DNA of 64,000 bases from Lytechinus pictus (lineage: Eukaryota > Echinodermata > Echinoidea > Temnopleuroida > Toxopneustidae): positions 39,949,401 through 40,013,400 of the forward strand of contig NC_087249.1 of assembly GCF_037042905.1 (NCBI RefSeq), given 5' to 3'. The notes below the pieces were generated by a model that had not been told where the DNA came from, did no database searches, and saw only the letters and a list, made by a program, of their open reading frames with translations. Shown here piece after piece: positions 12,601 through 24,600 of this stretch (position 1 is its first letter; the number at the start of each line of letters is the position of its first letter). The translations under genes were made by a program, and so were the position numbers.

Positions 12601-15600
12601 GAACTATGGACTCTTATAGCCTTTACCCAGGATTTGGTTGCTTTTGTTTTTCCAACAAATGGACTGCTTAATTGGTTTCCATTAATTTTGATGTCATTAT
12701 GGATATTTTTGTTCTTGGTTGTAATTTGATTTTATTGATATTAGTGTATAATTGATGGCCTTATGTATTTTTTATGTTTGTATGGACTTTTCGTTTTGGG
12801 TTTAGAATAACCCTGGTAATTAAAAGTCGCTATATGAATATGGTTTTCATATGCATATATATTTAGTATTTAGTGGTGTGATTTATTACAGACACTGATT
12901 TGATGGCTGCTTGTAATTATGTGACATGTGTATGATCTCGTTTTAATTTGTTGTATTAATGTAGTGAGATTTTTAACAGATGCTTACCATGCATGGGTAT
13001 GAGTTTATTTCAATGCATGCCTGTTTTTCCTTTGTTTTTGCTGAAATTATTTTGGGTGTGTGAAATTGTTTCATTCATTTGAACTTTATATATCATGACA
13101 ATGGCATTGTTGTATGATACATGTATTTTGCATTGATAAGCTTTGATTGGTGTACCCCCCCCCCCCCAGTTTATTGCCCTTAATTGTTTGTGACTATTTT
13201 TGGTATGGTCAGGATTGCTATCTTTCCCAGCTATATGAAGCTAGCTATTTCAGTATTGTTTATTGTGAATTGCTTGCATATCTCCCTTTCGACTGATGGT
13301 TTTATTGAGAGTGGTCATTTTGTATATTACTTTATCAGTTAATACCTTTATCTTTGTCATTTATCGGCTGTACAAGTTTTGGGTGGACAGTTGTTTTATT
13401 ATTTATGTGTATTTTCTTTCATGTTACAGATAGGGAGTTATGTACAAATATGTGTATGTTTTGGTGATTTGTACTCGTTCATCATTTTTATATGTCAAAA
13501 GTGGCAGTTTATGTATGATTTATGGATGATTTTATTTTCCTTGTATATATGTTATAGCATTTGGTGAGTCTTGGACTCATTACTGTAATCATATTTGGAG
13601 ATTGAGGGGTATCAGTTTACATGCCCCTTGCACAGTTTTTATTCCAAGGATTTGTATGAAGGAAAGGGTTATTCATTTCATTTTAGTTTATGGTGATTAA
13701 GACACTTATATTTTATCTTTCGCTTCTTACAAACAACTTAGGCTGATTTATATGGTTCATGTTTTGCATAGGTGGAAATTGATTTTTTTATAGTTGCTGT
13801 ATTTACATAGCTGGTTCATTGTTAAAAAAGTTGGCTTTTATTCAGTTCCCTATTATGCAAAAAAGGAAGAAAAAAGATTGCCATGGTAAGCTGTTATTTG
13901 TTTATAACATGTTGTGTATTTTGATGGGATAATAGGTGGAGAAAGTTATTGTGGTATTATTCCAATTGAGTTGTATGTATTTTATGTTGGTGAACTGGTA
14001 GGTACACTGTAGTTGATGATATTGATACAGGTAATTTTGAATTAGTGAGAAGACAATGATTATTCAAAGTGATATTGATACTTTGAATTATTAATAAGAC
14101 AATCATTATTTACGTATTAAGTGAACTGGTATGTAGGCCTACACTATAGTTGGTAATAGCGATACAGGCTTTTTGAATGATAGATGAGAATGATTATTAG
14201 CAGAGTTAAAAATTTTACTGTTGAGCATTCTCCCATTTAATTTTAGTGGAATTTATGTGAAGGCCAGTTTGCATCACTGTTACTGTTATTGTTTAAACTT
14301 TATATCTCAATAGCTGAGTTGTGTTTTCATGGCTTAAAAGTGATCATATGGTTTAAACGTGATTTTATAGTTAACAAGCTATTCGGATGTCAGATGAGTA
14401 ATTGCAGTAATTTAGAAAGTTAATAGAAGGGAGAGTTAAAAAAGTTAGTAGAGGGAAAGAAAAAGTGGTCACGCCATTGTGGATTGCTGCCCTCTGTCGG
14501 GCAGAGTTGTTTATGTCACACATGCGATCGTTGTCATCGGCCCTTATCCGGCCAGCTCTGTGTAGAGGTACAATGTCATTAAAATATCATGACGAAATAC
14601 CTCCATTTGATGACACTATACCCCATTTTTTCTCAATGAATTCTCTTCTCCGAATACGAAAACCATACTGCCACAGGCATGCAATGTAATTATCAAAACA
14701 CCTGTTTCTTGACCTCGGTCCGAAGATAACACAACAGCCCGAGTGCGGTCCGAGAAAACATGTCGCCATTTTTTATTCACTTACTTTCCTTATTTCGAGG
14801 TTGATTTTCTTCGTTCGAAATTGAAAATGAACTAGCATTGAATTTCTGAATACAATATGCCTTTGAAAACATGATTAAATATCGAATACAATAATTTAAT
14901 TCCGAAGGTCCTTCTACAGGCAGAGAAGACTTACGTAATACACAGCTGTTGTTTATCATTTCGTCCTTGGCTCAACGCTCATAATCTGGCCTGTGGGGAT
15001 TACCTGGCCAAGCGGGGTTGATCAGGCGGGTGTTTCATAAAGCTGTTCATGAGTTAAGAGCGACTGCATGGTGATCATGTCTTGCGGTAAATGGTACAAA
15101 CCATTGGCGATGATCACCAGTCGTTGTTAAAGTCGCTCTTAACTTACGAACAGCTTTATGAAACGACCCCCAGGGCTTGGAAATGATGTTTTAGATTTTC
15201 AAATGCAAAATGGGGTGAAATACCGCAGTTTGCCATCTGATCTGCGGTCCGTTTTCAAACGGGGGTAAGACGTAATGATAGACCATAAGATTATTGTGAT
15301 TGACGTCTAATCATTTAATGGTGCATGACTACTCGATAGCGGGGAGGGACAAGGGTGTGGTTGGACTTGAAACTTAGAGGGTTTTATGTCGAATCAAGTG
15401 TGGGCGAGCCCGACCGCCCGTGTTTTGTATAAAGAATTACAATTCAGACAATAAAAATCAAATTTCAGTCTTTTTCGCCCTGCCCCATGGCCCTGGGAAG
15501 CGGGGGTGCTGGGGGTGAAGCACCCCAAAATGTGGGGGTGCTGCATGTGTTATTTTCCATAGGCAACACCTCCTGGAAATCTAGTGGTAAGTTGATGAAT

Positions 15601-18600
15601 GACAGAAATGTAATGAAAATGAACGACGTTTTGTAGACCCCCACCCCCTTAAGAATTTTCCGACACAGTACTTAAAATAGTGTTTAAATTCACCCTTTTT
15701 CAAATCGGAATATCAAATATTTTCTGCTCGTGCTTCGCGCTCGCATTATTGATTTTTATAATAAAAACAAAGTATTTACAACGCCCAGATACTAAAGGGC
15801 TAACTCTAAACACGCGCACGCATGTTTATTCAGATACGCAGCTTGTTTTGGGGCTACTCCGGGCTGAAAATATTTATATCAAATACAATTTTATGAAAAT
15901 CTGATAACAAATAGTTAAGTTATTTAATTCTAAAGTTTAGCAATAGTTTATGAAAATGGTGATATGCATGTCGTCATGAATATTAAATAGGTGGGTTGAC
16001 ATGTGCGGAAATCTCTTCCCAAAGGTAGAGGGACCAGGGCCTGCATGGAAAATTTGACAAGCATAAAAAAAAGAAAAAAAAGTTTTTCACCCAAAATGTA
16101 AGGTCATTTAGTCCAAAAGCTATTATTTCGATTGTGAAGTGATGTATTTTTCTCCATGAAAGACCAAAAATAGTAGGGGGCATTTGATATTGTGTCCCCC
16201 TACTATTTTTGGTAGGGGGGACACGTCCCCCTGTCCCCTCTGGGATTTCCGCCCTTGCGGGTTGAAGATATCACATCCCCACTATCCTGTTTCTTGTGTT
16301 ATTACATTTTTTCATACCAGTGTGAATGATATGTCTCCCTTATAATGAAATAAGTTGCAGCAAAGAATATCTAATAGACTAAATTAGTTGTCAATTCAAC
16401 TGTTTTTTGGTTCTTGAAGGGAAAATATCAAATAAACCTAATTTTATATAATAAAATACAAAAGAACAATTGGGGATATGACATCATCAGTTTGCTCACT
16501 GAATATTAATGAAGACATGCTTAAAACTGTTTCACCGGAATAATGCTAATCTTTAAAATGCAATAACTTTGATATTCCTTGTCGGATTTTGATCAAATCT
16601 TTATTCTTATGTTCGCCTGATTTCTCTTTATCTGTTCAAACCATATTGCATTCAGTGTGGAGTTTCAGATCAGAATATCAAAAAATTTCTGCTCGCGCTT
16701 TGCGCTCACATTATTAATGTAAGAATATATCCAATTACCCATCATTTTCTTGATTTTCAAAACATGAATAGAATGTCCCAATTATAGGTCTGAAATCTCA
16801 ATTTTGTTTCCGCTCGCTCTTTGCGCTCGCATCAATTGTATAGTTATATACCTATCCTGTTCATGATTAGAAAAGTGCTTAAGATGTCCTGTTTTTAGGT
16901 CTGAAATCTCATTTTTAATTCCGCTCGCGCTTCGCGCTCGCATCAATTGTATATTTATATACCTATCCTGTTCTTGATTAGAAAAGTGCTTAGAATGTCT
17001 CGTTTTTTTGGTCTGAAATCTCAATTTTGTTTCCGCTCGCGCTTCGCGCTCGCATCTTATCCTGTTCATGATTGCAAAAAGTGCTTAGAATGTCCAGTAT
17101 TTAGGTCGGAATGTCAATTTTTTCAGCTCGCGCTTCGCGCTCGCATTATTTGATTGGTGATATATGAATCGTCTTAATGAGTAACTGCAAACATTCCTTA
17201 TAACACTTCCCTTTCGATCAGACCAGAGCGTATATAAAAAATATCTGCTCGCACTGATCACGTTCGCAGTTATTATTTGTTACATACGCATCTTGTTCAG
17301 GACCACAAACATTGCTCAAAATATTCAATTTTTCAGGACAAAATACATGAATTTCCCCCCCATAAAATAGCTCGCGTTTCGATCGCGCTCGACTTATCTC
17401 ATTATATATCTATGTTCTTTTATAAGAAGAAAGCTAAGAAGTGACTGTCATATATATGTATATATATATATATATGTAATATATATGTGTGTGGGGGGAG
17501 GATTGGTTGGTGTGTGTGTGGTGCCCTTAGAGGTGTGTGTGTGTGTGTAATTATGGAAAATTCAATTATTGTGTCCCCCCCACCTTTGAGGAGAGATTTC
17601 AGCACCCCCACTGAAAAAATCGTTCCCATGCAGGTCCCTGTTATATAGGCCCTATAATCGATGAAAAGTCATGATCATCACCAGCATGACTATGGTCCAA
17701 CCATGGTCCCAGCTAGCAAGCTGACGTTATGGGCCAATGCGGGGTGCCGATGTCGGCCACATTCGGCGAATATCGGATTCCATAGACCAATGAAAATTAG
17801 AATACTACGTACGTACGTAATAATACTGCGTACGTACGTAATAATACTGCGTACGTACGTAATAATTATCACGTACGTACGTAATAATACTGCGTACGTA
17901 CGTGATAATACTGCGTACGTACGTAATAATTATCACGTACGTACGTAATAATACTGCGTACGTACGTAATAATACTGCATACGTACGTAATAATTATCAC
18001 GTACGTACGTAATAATTATCACGTACGTACGTAATAATTATCACGTACGTACGCAATAATACTGCGTACGTACGTAATAATTATCACGTACGTACGTAAT
18101 AATACTACGTACGTACGTGATAATTTTTTTTTTTTGGTTGTCAAAAATGTCCGGTTTGGGGCTTCGTACTATTGTGATTCGAGAAAATTTTTTTACATCA
18201 AATTTGCTAAAATTTATATAATAAAAATGCAACAAAAATTTAAAAAGTAATTTGATGTGAGTGACATAATCAACTCTATTTGCATACCATTGTTTTGTGT
18301 ATATAACTGTTTTGTGTTAAAACAGGAAAATTTCTGTATTTATTCAAATACTTTTTTGTTGATGTGCACTTGACCTTTAACTCACTTCCCTTCCCACCCC
18401 TGCCCAAATAAGTGTAATCAAGAACTTGAAAATCAAAAGCAGTGATTAAGAAGAAGTAAGAATTAATCATAGAGCTATTAATAGCTCCATGATTTAATAA
18501 ATACAGGCCTAAATAGAACTTCATATGAAAGTAAAAAGAGAATAAAGCTGGGTAGGAACGATGAAGGAATATGATTAAAAGAAAAAGCATAAACATATCC

Positions 18601-21600
18601 CCATCAACCCCCCCCCCCCCCCAAAAAAAAAAAAAAAACCACATTCCGGCGGGTTCGAACCAGGGTCCTCGCACATCCATGCACAAGTCAAAACATAGCG
18701 CTCACGCAATTCGCCATCTATCTCTTCCGTAATACTTCCGGGTTTTTTAAGTTATATATAATGTTGTAAGTCTGTGCGCCGCTGTTGACCAATCAGAACG
18801 CGTCGGCAATTCTACTACAATTCCAATCATTTCGCGATGGACATTGCCGTGGTTTTTTGTGGTTCCTGACTTTGCTACATCATGAAATTTCATAATTTCT
18901 TTTCAGTCGTAAAGAAGAATGTCTACGCTTTATATTGATTATAATATCAATTTGACGCAAGTGTGATTTCGATGCAAAAATGCGCTCTGTTTATTCACAT
19001 ATATTTCTTGAAAAAAATCCTTTTTTCTAAGCTAAATATCGGTCTTCAAAATACATTAAATGTGCATTTTATTTAGCTGATCAGAAATTTCAAAGTTTTA
19101 TCTATAAAATAAGACCAATTATGAGAGGAATAAACGATTCTAAGAGCAAAAAACACCGATCGGAAAGTCCGTCTTCACAGCTCATTACGTATGCATAACC
19201 ACGGACGGCTATGCATACCGCTGAATAAAATAGAGCACTTTCGGACGGCCTGCGGACTGACTGTAAATGAATGAATCAAACAATCAATCACAATCGCATT
19301 ACGAAAATACCCCATTTGAGGCTTCACCGCAGTTCGGATCGCAAACTGCGGTTTTAGACCCCATTTTTCATTTGAAACTCTCATTTTTCATTTGAACATT
19401 TCCAAGCCCCGATAAACCCATCTTGGCCAGGTAATTAATCCCCGTTGTCTCAATTTCACCTCCACAGGCCAGTAAAGCCAATGACGAAATGATAAACAAC
19501 AGCTGTGCTATTACGTAAGACTTCTCTGCCTGTAGAAGGACCTTCGGAATGAAATTATTGTATTCGATATTTAATCACGTTTCCAAAGGCATATTGTATT
19601 CAGACATCCAATATTAGTCCTTTTTCAATTTCGAACGAAGAAAATCGACCTCGAAATAAGGAAAATAAGCGAATAAAAATTACGGTATGCTTTGCATGCA
19701 GGGACCGCCCTCAGCGCTGCGATGCATCCCATAGTTTCTGTCTGTCCAGCAAGAAAATATGGGATGCATGCCGTTCACTCGCGCATTGATACAGTCCTAA
19801 CGTTAAAAAAAAAAACAACAGCCAGACAGAAAGAAAGAAGGAAAGAAAGAAAGAAAGAAAGAAAGGAAGGAAGGAAGGAAGGAAGGAAGAAAGAAAGAAA
19901 AGAAGAAAGAAGAAAAAAGTTGCACTTCACCGTGTGTATACACGGAACGACACGTTGCAATCCATCGTGTGTGGCCCCCTGCTGTGACTGTATGTGCTGG
20001 GCTGTCGTGTCATCTTCGGACCGAGGTCAAGAAACAGGTGTTTTGATACTTAAATTCCTTGCTTGGGGCAGTTCGGGCTTATAGTACTTGGAGAAGAGAA
20101 TTGGTGAAAAAGAAACTGGGGTATAGTGTTCTCAAATGGAGGTTTTTTGTCATGGATCGATCAATCAATCATTCAATCAACCACTAATCAATGAATCAAT
20201 AAACCAATCAACTAGCCAATCAATCAATCAATCAAAAGATGAATGAACAAATGGATGGATGGATGAATGAATGAATGAGTGAATGAATTAGTGAATGAAC
20301 GAACAATAAAACTATCAAAGGAACAGATGAACAAACAAACAAACGAATGAATGGATTGGTTGATGGAAAAAAGGGTACGGAAGGAAGGAACACTTTCAGT
20401 TCAACTTACCGATGATGGTTGTCGTTCCCTTCTTTGTGGCCTCCACTACAGCATTCATTACGGATTTGGTTCCTGTGCTAAACTTTTCAAACTCAAATAC
20501 CCCAACAGGTCTAGTGTACAAATTCAGAAGGGATGGGATAAAGAAATATATATTCATGTGAAAAACTCAATTTTTAAATATCATCAGACGACATTTTTTA
20601 TTTAACATTTCCAAGATTTCATTCACATCATTCTTAATTTACTTTGGATACATTGCACATACCCAGCACTTGTAAACTAGCATACAAATTTAATTCACGG
20701 TCATTAGCAGATTGAAAGGGGACTCAGTAAAATATCATTATCCTACACCAAAATTGAATAGATTTTGTTTGTTTGGGATTGTTTCTTCTTAAATTCTATA
20801 TAAAGCTTGTTCATTCAATCTTAATAAAGAATAGATTTTTCCCACATTGGGGTTGGTAGCTCAGGACAAGGCATGACTTAAATTTCTACCAACAGCAATC
20901 ATGACCAAGTTTCAATGAATTTGTGTTGAACACCGCCCCCTAGAACAACAGAACTTACCCATTCCAAACGATCAACTTGGCCCGGGCAACTGCCTCATTA
21001 AAGGATTTCACACTCTCTGGTCCACAGTCCAGACCCTTTTACACAAAACAGACAGTCATATCTTAATGAACCACTATACATCAATCCCTGCTATATTTCA
21101 CATGGTAAAAAAAATACATACGAGGTCTGAAAAATTACATGGACTTGTGCGATTATTTGATTTATGCAGACTAAAATGTTTAATTGGAAATAATTTCAAG
21201 ACAAGCAGCACTCACCATCCATCCATCAGGGATTCCAGAAGAGATGCTAGCGTTTCCCACTTCAGCGTCTTCAGCAAACTTGTTACCCGTAATAAAGTCT
21301 ACCGGCAGATGAATTTGAACACCATTCTTTTGGGCCTTCTCCATCAATCTGTTGATTATTTTAGATCCCTCCTCGTCAAATAGAGAGTTGCCAATCTGGG
21401 GTGAACAAATGTCAGTTATTATTCACCTTGTGTGTGTATGTATAGTAATGCACACTTATTATCAAATATCCGGGAGGTGACTGATCACAAAATAAAAGAG
21501 CTAAAAAAGGCTAAAGAGTGTTGGATAAAGCTGATAATCAAAAACCCCACGGTAGGCATATCATCAGAAACAATACATATTGGGAAGGAAAATGGTGTAC

Positions 21601-24600
21601 AATAATAATCAGAAGATTTGTTATAGACTAGTCATGGACATAATAACATAGCGATGCTTTTTATAAACACAGATACTCGACAGATACTTATATATTTCGA
21701 TTAAATTCTGTATAATATATAAGAAATATTCTATGTTTGTAATTTTTTCAATCTTAATTTTTGTTTATATCATTGAATGCAATGTATATGTACATGTATG
21801 TATAATAAATTTCCTGACTGAGCCATACTACACGATACAATGAGCTTACCTTCATGTCTTTGAGCACCTTGAGGAAGGTGAATGCCATTCCACCAACGAT
21901 GGCCATCTCATTTACTTTGTCCAGGAGATTCTCGATCAGCTGGATCTTATCCTTAACCTTGGCTCTAGAGATTCAACAAAGATGTTTCTTAACTATCATC
22001 TGTAAGGGGCCCACTATATTTCTATCTATATATCTTTTTCTCTGTATTTCGTATTCGTATTTATATAATACTAGTATATATTGGATTTGTTACTTTGTGT
22101 TTCACTGTAATTGTCCACATTAGTGTTTGTTTTGTAACATTGAAAATGATCCAATATGTGTGGATTTAGATCAATAAATTTTGAAACTTGAAACAAAGAA
22201 AACAGGAGGGGGGCATTCCATGAGTATATTCTTAGCATAAAAGAAGGGTAAAACCAAACATCTACGTTTAGATACTGTATGTGTCACATTCATTTTTGTT
22301 TTGCCGACGCTTGAATAGGATTAGTGAGGAAAAGACGATGCATGGGATTCCAGCAGAAAGATGTGGCTCAGGAGCAGAAAAGGTATTATAACGCCTTAAG
22401 CGATAAATAATAAAAGGCATTTTCAAAGCGCCATTCACCTAGAAATAATCTTTTCCAAGGCTCACGATTATTTTTACCCTGGCTTTAGCTCGAGCTGCCT
22501 TCCATGAAAAACATTTGGATTCCACTTACCCTCCGAGGATGGCCAAGAACGGCCTTGCTGGAGTTTCCAGTGCCTTAGCAAAGTAAGCCAGCTCTTTCTC
22601 CATCAGAAACCCGGCTGCACGCGGGTTCAGCTTCACGCCCACCATGGAACTATTATCAGGACAAACACAGAGACAATGGATGATTTCAAGTCCGGTGTTG
22701 GCATTGGTGTTGGAATTTGGATTGCATATCCTAGCTCCAAAATCTATTCTGAGTTTGTAAAACTGAGCCAGATCACATTATTGACATCTAAACAAGGCAA
22801 ACGCCAAGCGTTGTCTCGCCTGCATATTGCAGTCATGAAGAGACTGCATGTCAAATCTGAAGGGTAACATTTAAGAAACTTTGACAGCTTTTCTATTGTA
22901 CCATTGGCAAATTTGTGTGAATATTATAAATGGTGCCAAGAACTATAGCTCATTAAATAAATAACAACAGTTTTCAAAGAATAAACAAGTAAAATACAAA
23001 ATCTGGTTCAGGTATAGAGAGTACTGAGTTCTGAAGTAAAATGTTAGTGTTAAAAAGTATAAAATTATAAAGTTCATGTCACTAGAGGAACAAAGTAGTG
23101 TGAAAGTTCATTGACCTTTGGCCTTAATCAAATTCAACTCAAATTCGAACCTGACCTGCACCTTCAAGAGATGGACCTATGTTACGAGTTTGGCGATCCC
23201 ACCTCGAAGCTATAGAAAGTTATTGTGTGTACAAAATAGCACAGTGCCAGTAATGGAAAGTTCATTGACCTTTGACCTTAATCAAATTCAACTCACATTT
23301 GAACTTGACCTGCACCTTTAAGAGATGGACCTCTTGTATGAATTTGGCAATCCTACCTCGAAGATATAAAAAGTTATTATGTGTGCAACACAGCACAGTG
23401 CCAGTCATGGAAAGTTCATTGACCTTTGACCTTAATCAAATTCAACTCACATTCGAACTTGACCTACACCTTCAAAAGATGGACCTCTTGTATGAATTTG
23501 GCAATCCTACCTCAAAGATATAGAAAGTTATTGTGTGTACAGCACAGCACAGTGCCAGTCATGGAAAGTTCATTGACCTTTGACCTTATTCAAATTCAGC
23601 TCACATTTGAACTTGACCTGCACCTTCAAGAGATGGACCTCTGTTATGAATTTGGCGATCTCACCTCGAAGCTATAGAAAAGTTATTGTGTGTACAACAC
23701 AGCATGTACAGTGCCAGTCATGGAAAGTTCATTGACCTTTGACCTTATTCACATTCGACTAATATTCGAACCTGACCTGTGCCTTCAGGAGATGGACCTC
23801 TGGTATGAATTTGGCGATCCCAACTCGAAGATATAGAAAGTTATTGTGTATACAACACAGCACAGTGCCAGTCATGGAAAGTTCATTGACCTTTGACCTT
23901 ATTCCCATTCGACTCATATTCGAACTTGACCTGTGCCTTCAGGAGATGGACCTCTGGTATGAATTTGGTGATCCCACCTCAAAGATATAGAAAGTTATTA
24001 TGTGTACAACATAGCACAGTGCCAGTAATGGAAAGTCCATTGACCTTTGACCTTATTCAAATTCGACTCATATTCGAACTTGACCTGTGCCTTCAGGAGA
24101 TGGACCTCTGGTATGAATTTGGTGATCCCACCTCGAAGCTATAGAAAGTTATTGGGTGTACAACACAATTGTTGATGACGACGACGACGCCGACACCGGA
24201 AATAGTGATACCTATGTCTCGCTCCGCTACGCAGGCGAGACAAAAACTAGTGAGTGACTTTTCAGGACCATCTTCATTTTATGTTTGGTGTTATACTCGT
24301 GTAAAAATTGACCAAACACCAACACCAAAAGATCAACACCAAAATTGAAATCACTCAATGATGTAAATTGCCACTTGGTCTAGGGTCACTTTCTCTACTG
24401 TTTATCTAGTCTCATCAAGTGTTATAGCCACAGTGGATGGCAGTGGTCGGACCCAACCAGCACAGAAGAATTCTGACCACCACTCATCATGAAAAACACT
24501 GCTTCCGTCCACCACTAATTTCAAATAAAAAGTGTTTCAAAAATAACTCCTTGCAAAGAGGAATTGCACTTTGATTCATTTCCATCTTTAATCTTAATTT

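Larger units (their letters stand above)
10199..15323 (+). mobile_element. Gag/protease-only LTR retrotransposon, 3' LTR split
   Basis: A 160-bp terminal repeat at 10199-10358 recurs as 14472-14587 plus 15278-15323. The second copy is cut by a 690-bp MITE. The segments are identical by eye. A purine-rich tract (AGAGGGAAAGAAAAAG) sits just before the 3' repeat, where a polypurine tract is expected. The only long ORF is gag plus protease-like (10526-12550). No RT, RNase H or integrase was seen, and 12551-14471 is T-rich and non-coding. It is therefore a non-autonomous element. Exact LTR ends are uncertain because TG...CA boundaries are not obvious. Confidence 0.75.
8611..17640. mobile_element. 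hAT-like transposon, interrupted, non-autonomous
   Basis: Inverted termini CAGGGACCTG at 8611-8620 and 17631-17640, both followed inward by GGGAAC and GGGGGTGCTG, are flanked by a perfect 8-bp duplication TTATATAG (8603-8610 and 17641-17648). An 8-bp duplication with CAGGG ends is typical of hAT elements. After removing nested insertions (8833-10146 and 10199-15323) only about 2.6 kb remains. It has no transposase but does have a long array of GCTCGCGCTTCGCGCTCGC palindromes. Short relatives of the ends occur at 15485-15575 and 58514-58675. Confidence 0.75.
7748..18168. mobile_element. Large foldback element with ACGTACGT-array inverted repeats
   Basis: Both ends begin with the same 30 bp in inverted orientation (starting TACGAAGCCCCAAACCGGAC), then an A-run, then about 330 bp of 21-22-bp repeats built on ACGTACGTACG. 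The flanks carry a 6-bp direct repeat CTATTG at 7742-7747 and 18169-18174, consistent with target-site duplication. Inner domains beyond the arrays do not match each other. Most of the 10.4 kb interior is later insertions, and no transposase was seen. The plan recalls foldback (FB) and sea urchin TU elements, whose long inverted repeats are made of short tandem units. The alternative is two independent short elements in opposite orientation, but the matching flanks argue against that. Confidence 0.65.

Noticed and set aside
18276-18686. 136-aa minus-strand ORF
   Set aside because: It runs through poly-C/poly-A homopolymers and a tRNA-like remnant; no domain or splice context supports a gene.
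23118-24144. Repeated 60-83-aa ORFs as a repeat protein family
   Set aside because: They arise from the 154-bp satellite, whose unit is not a multiple of three; each ORF ends within about one and a half units.
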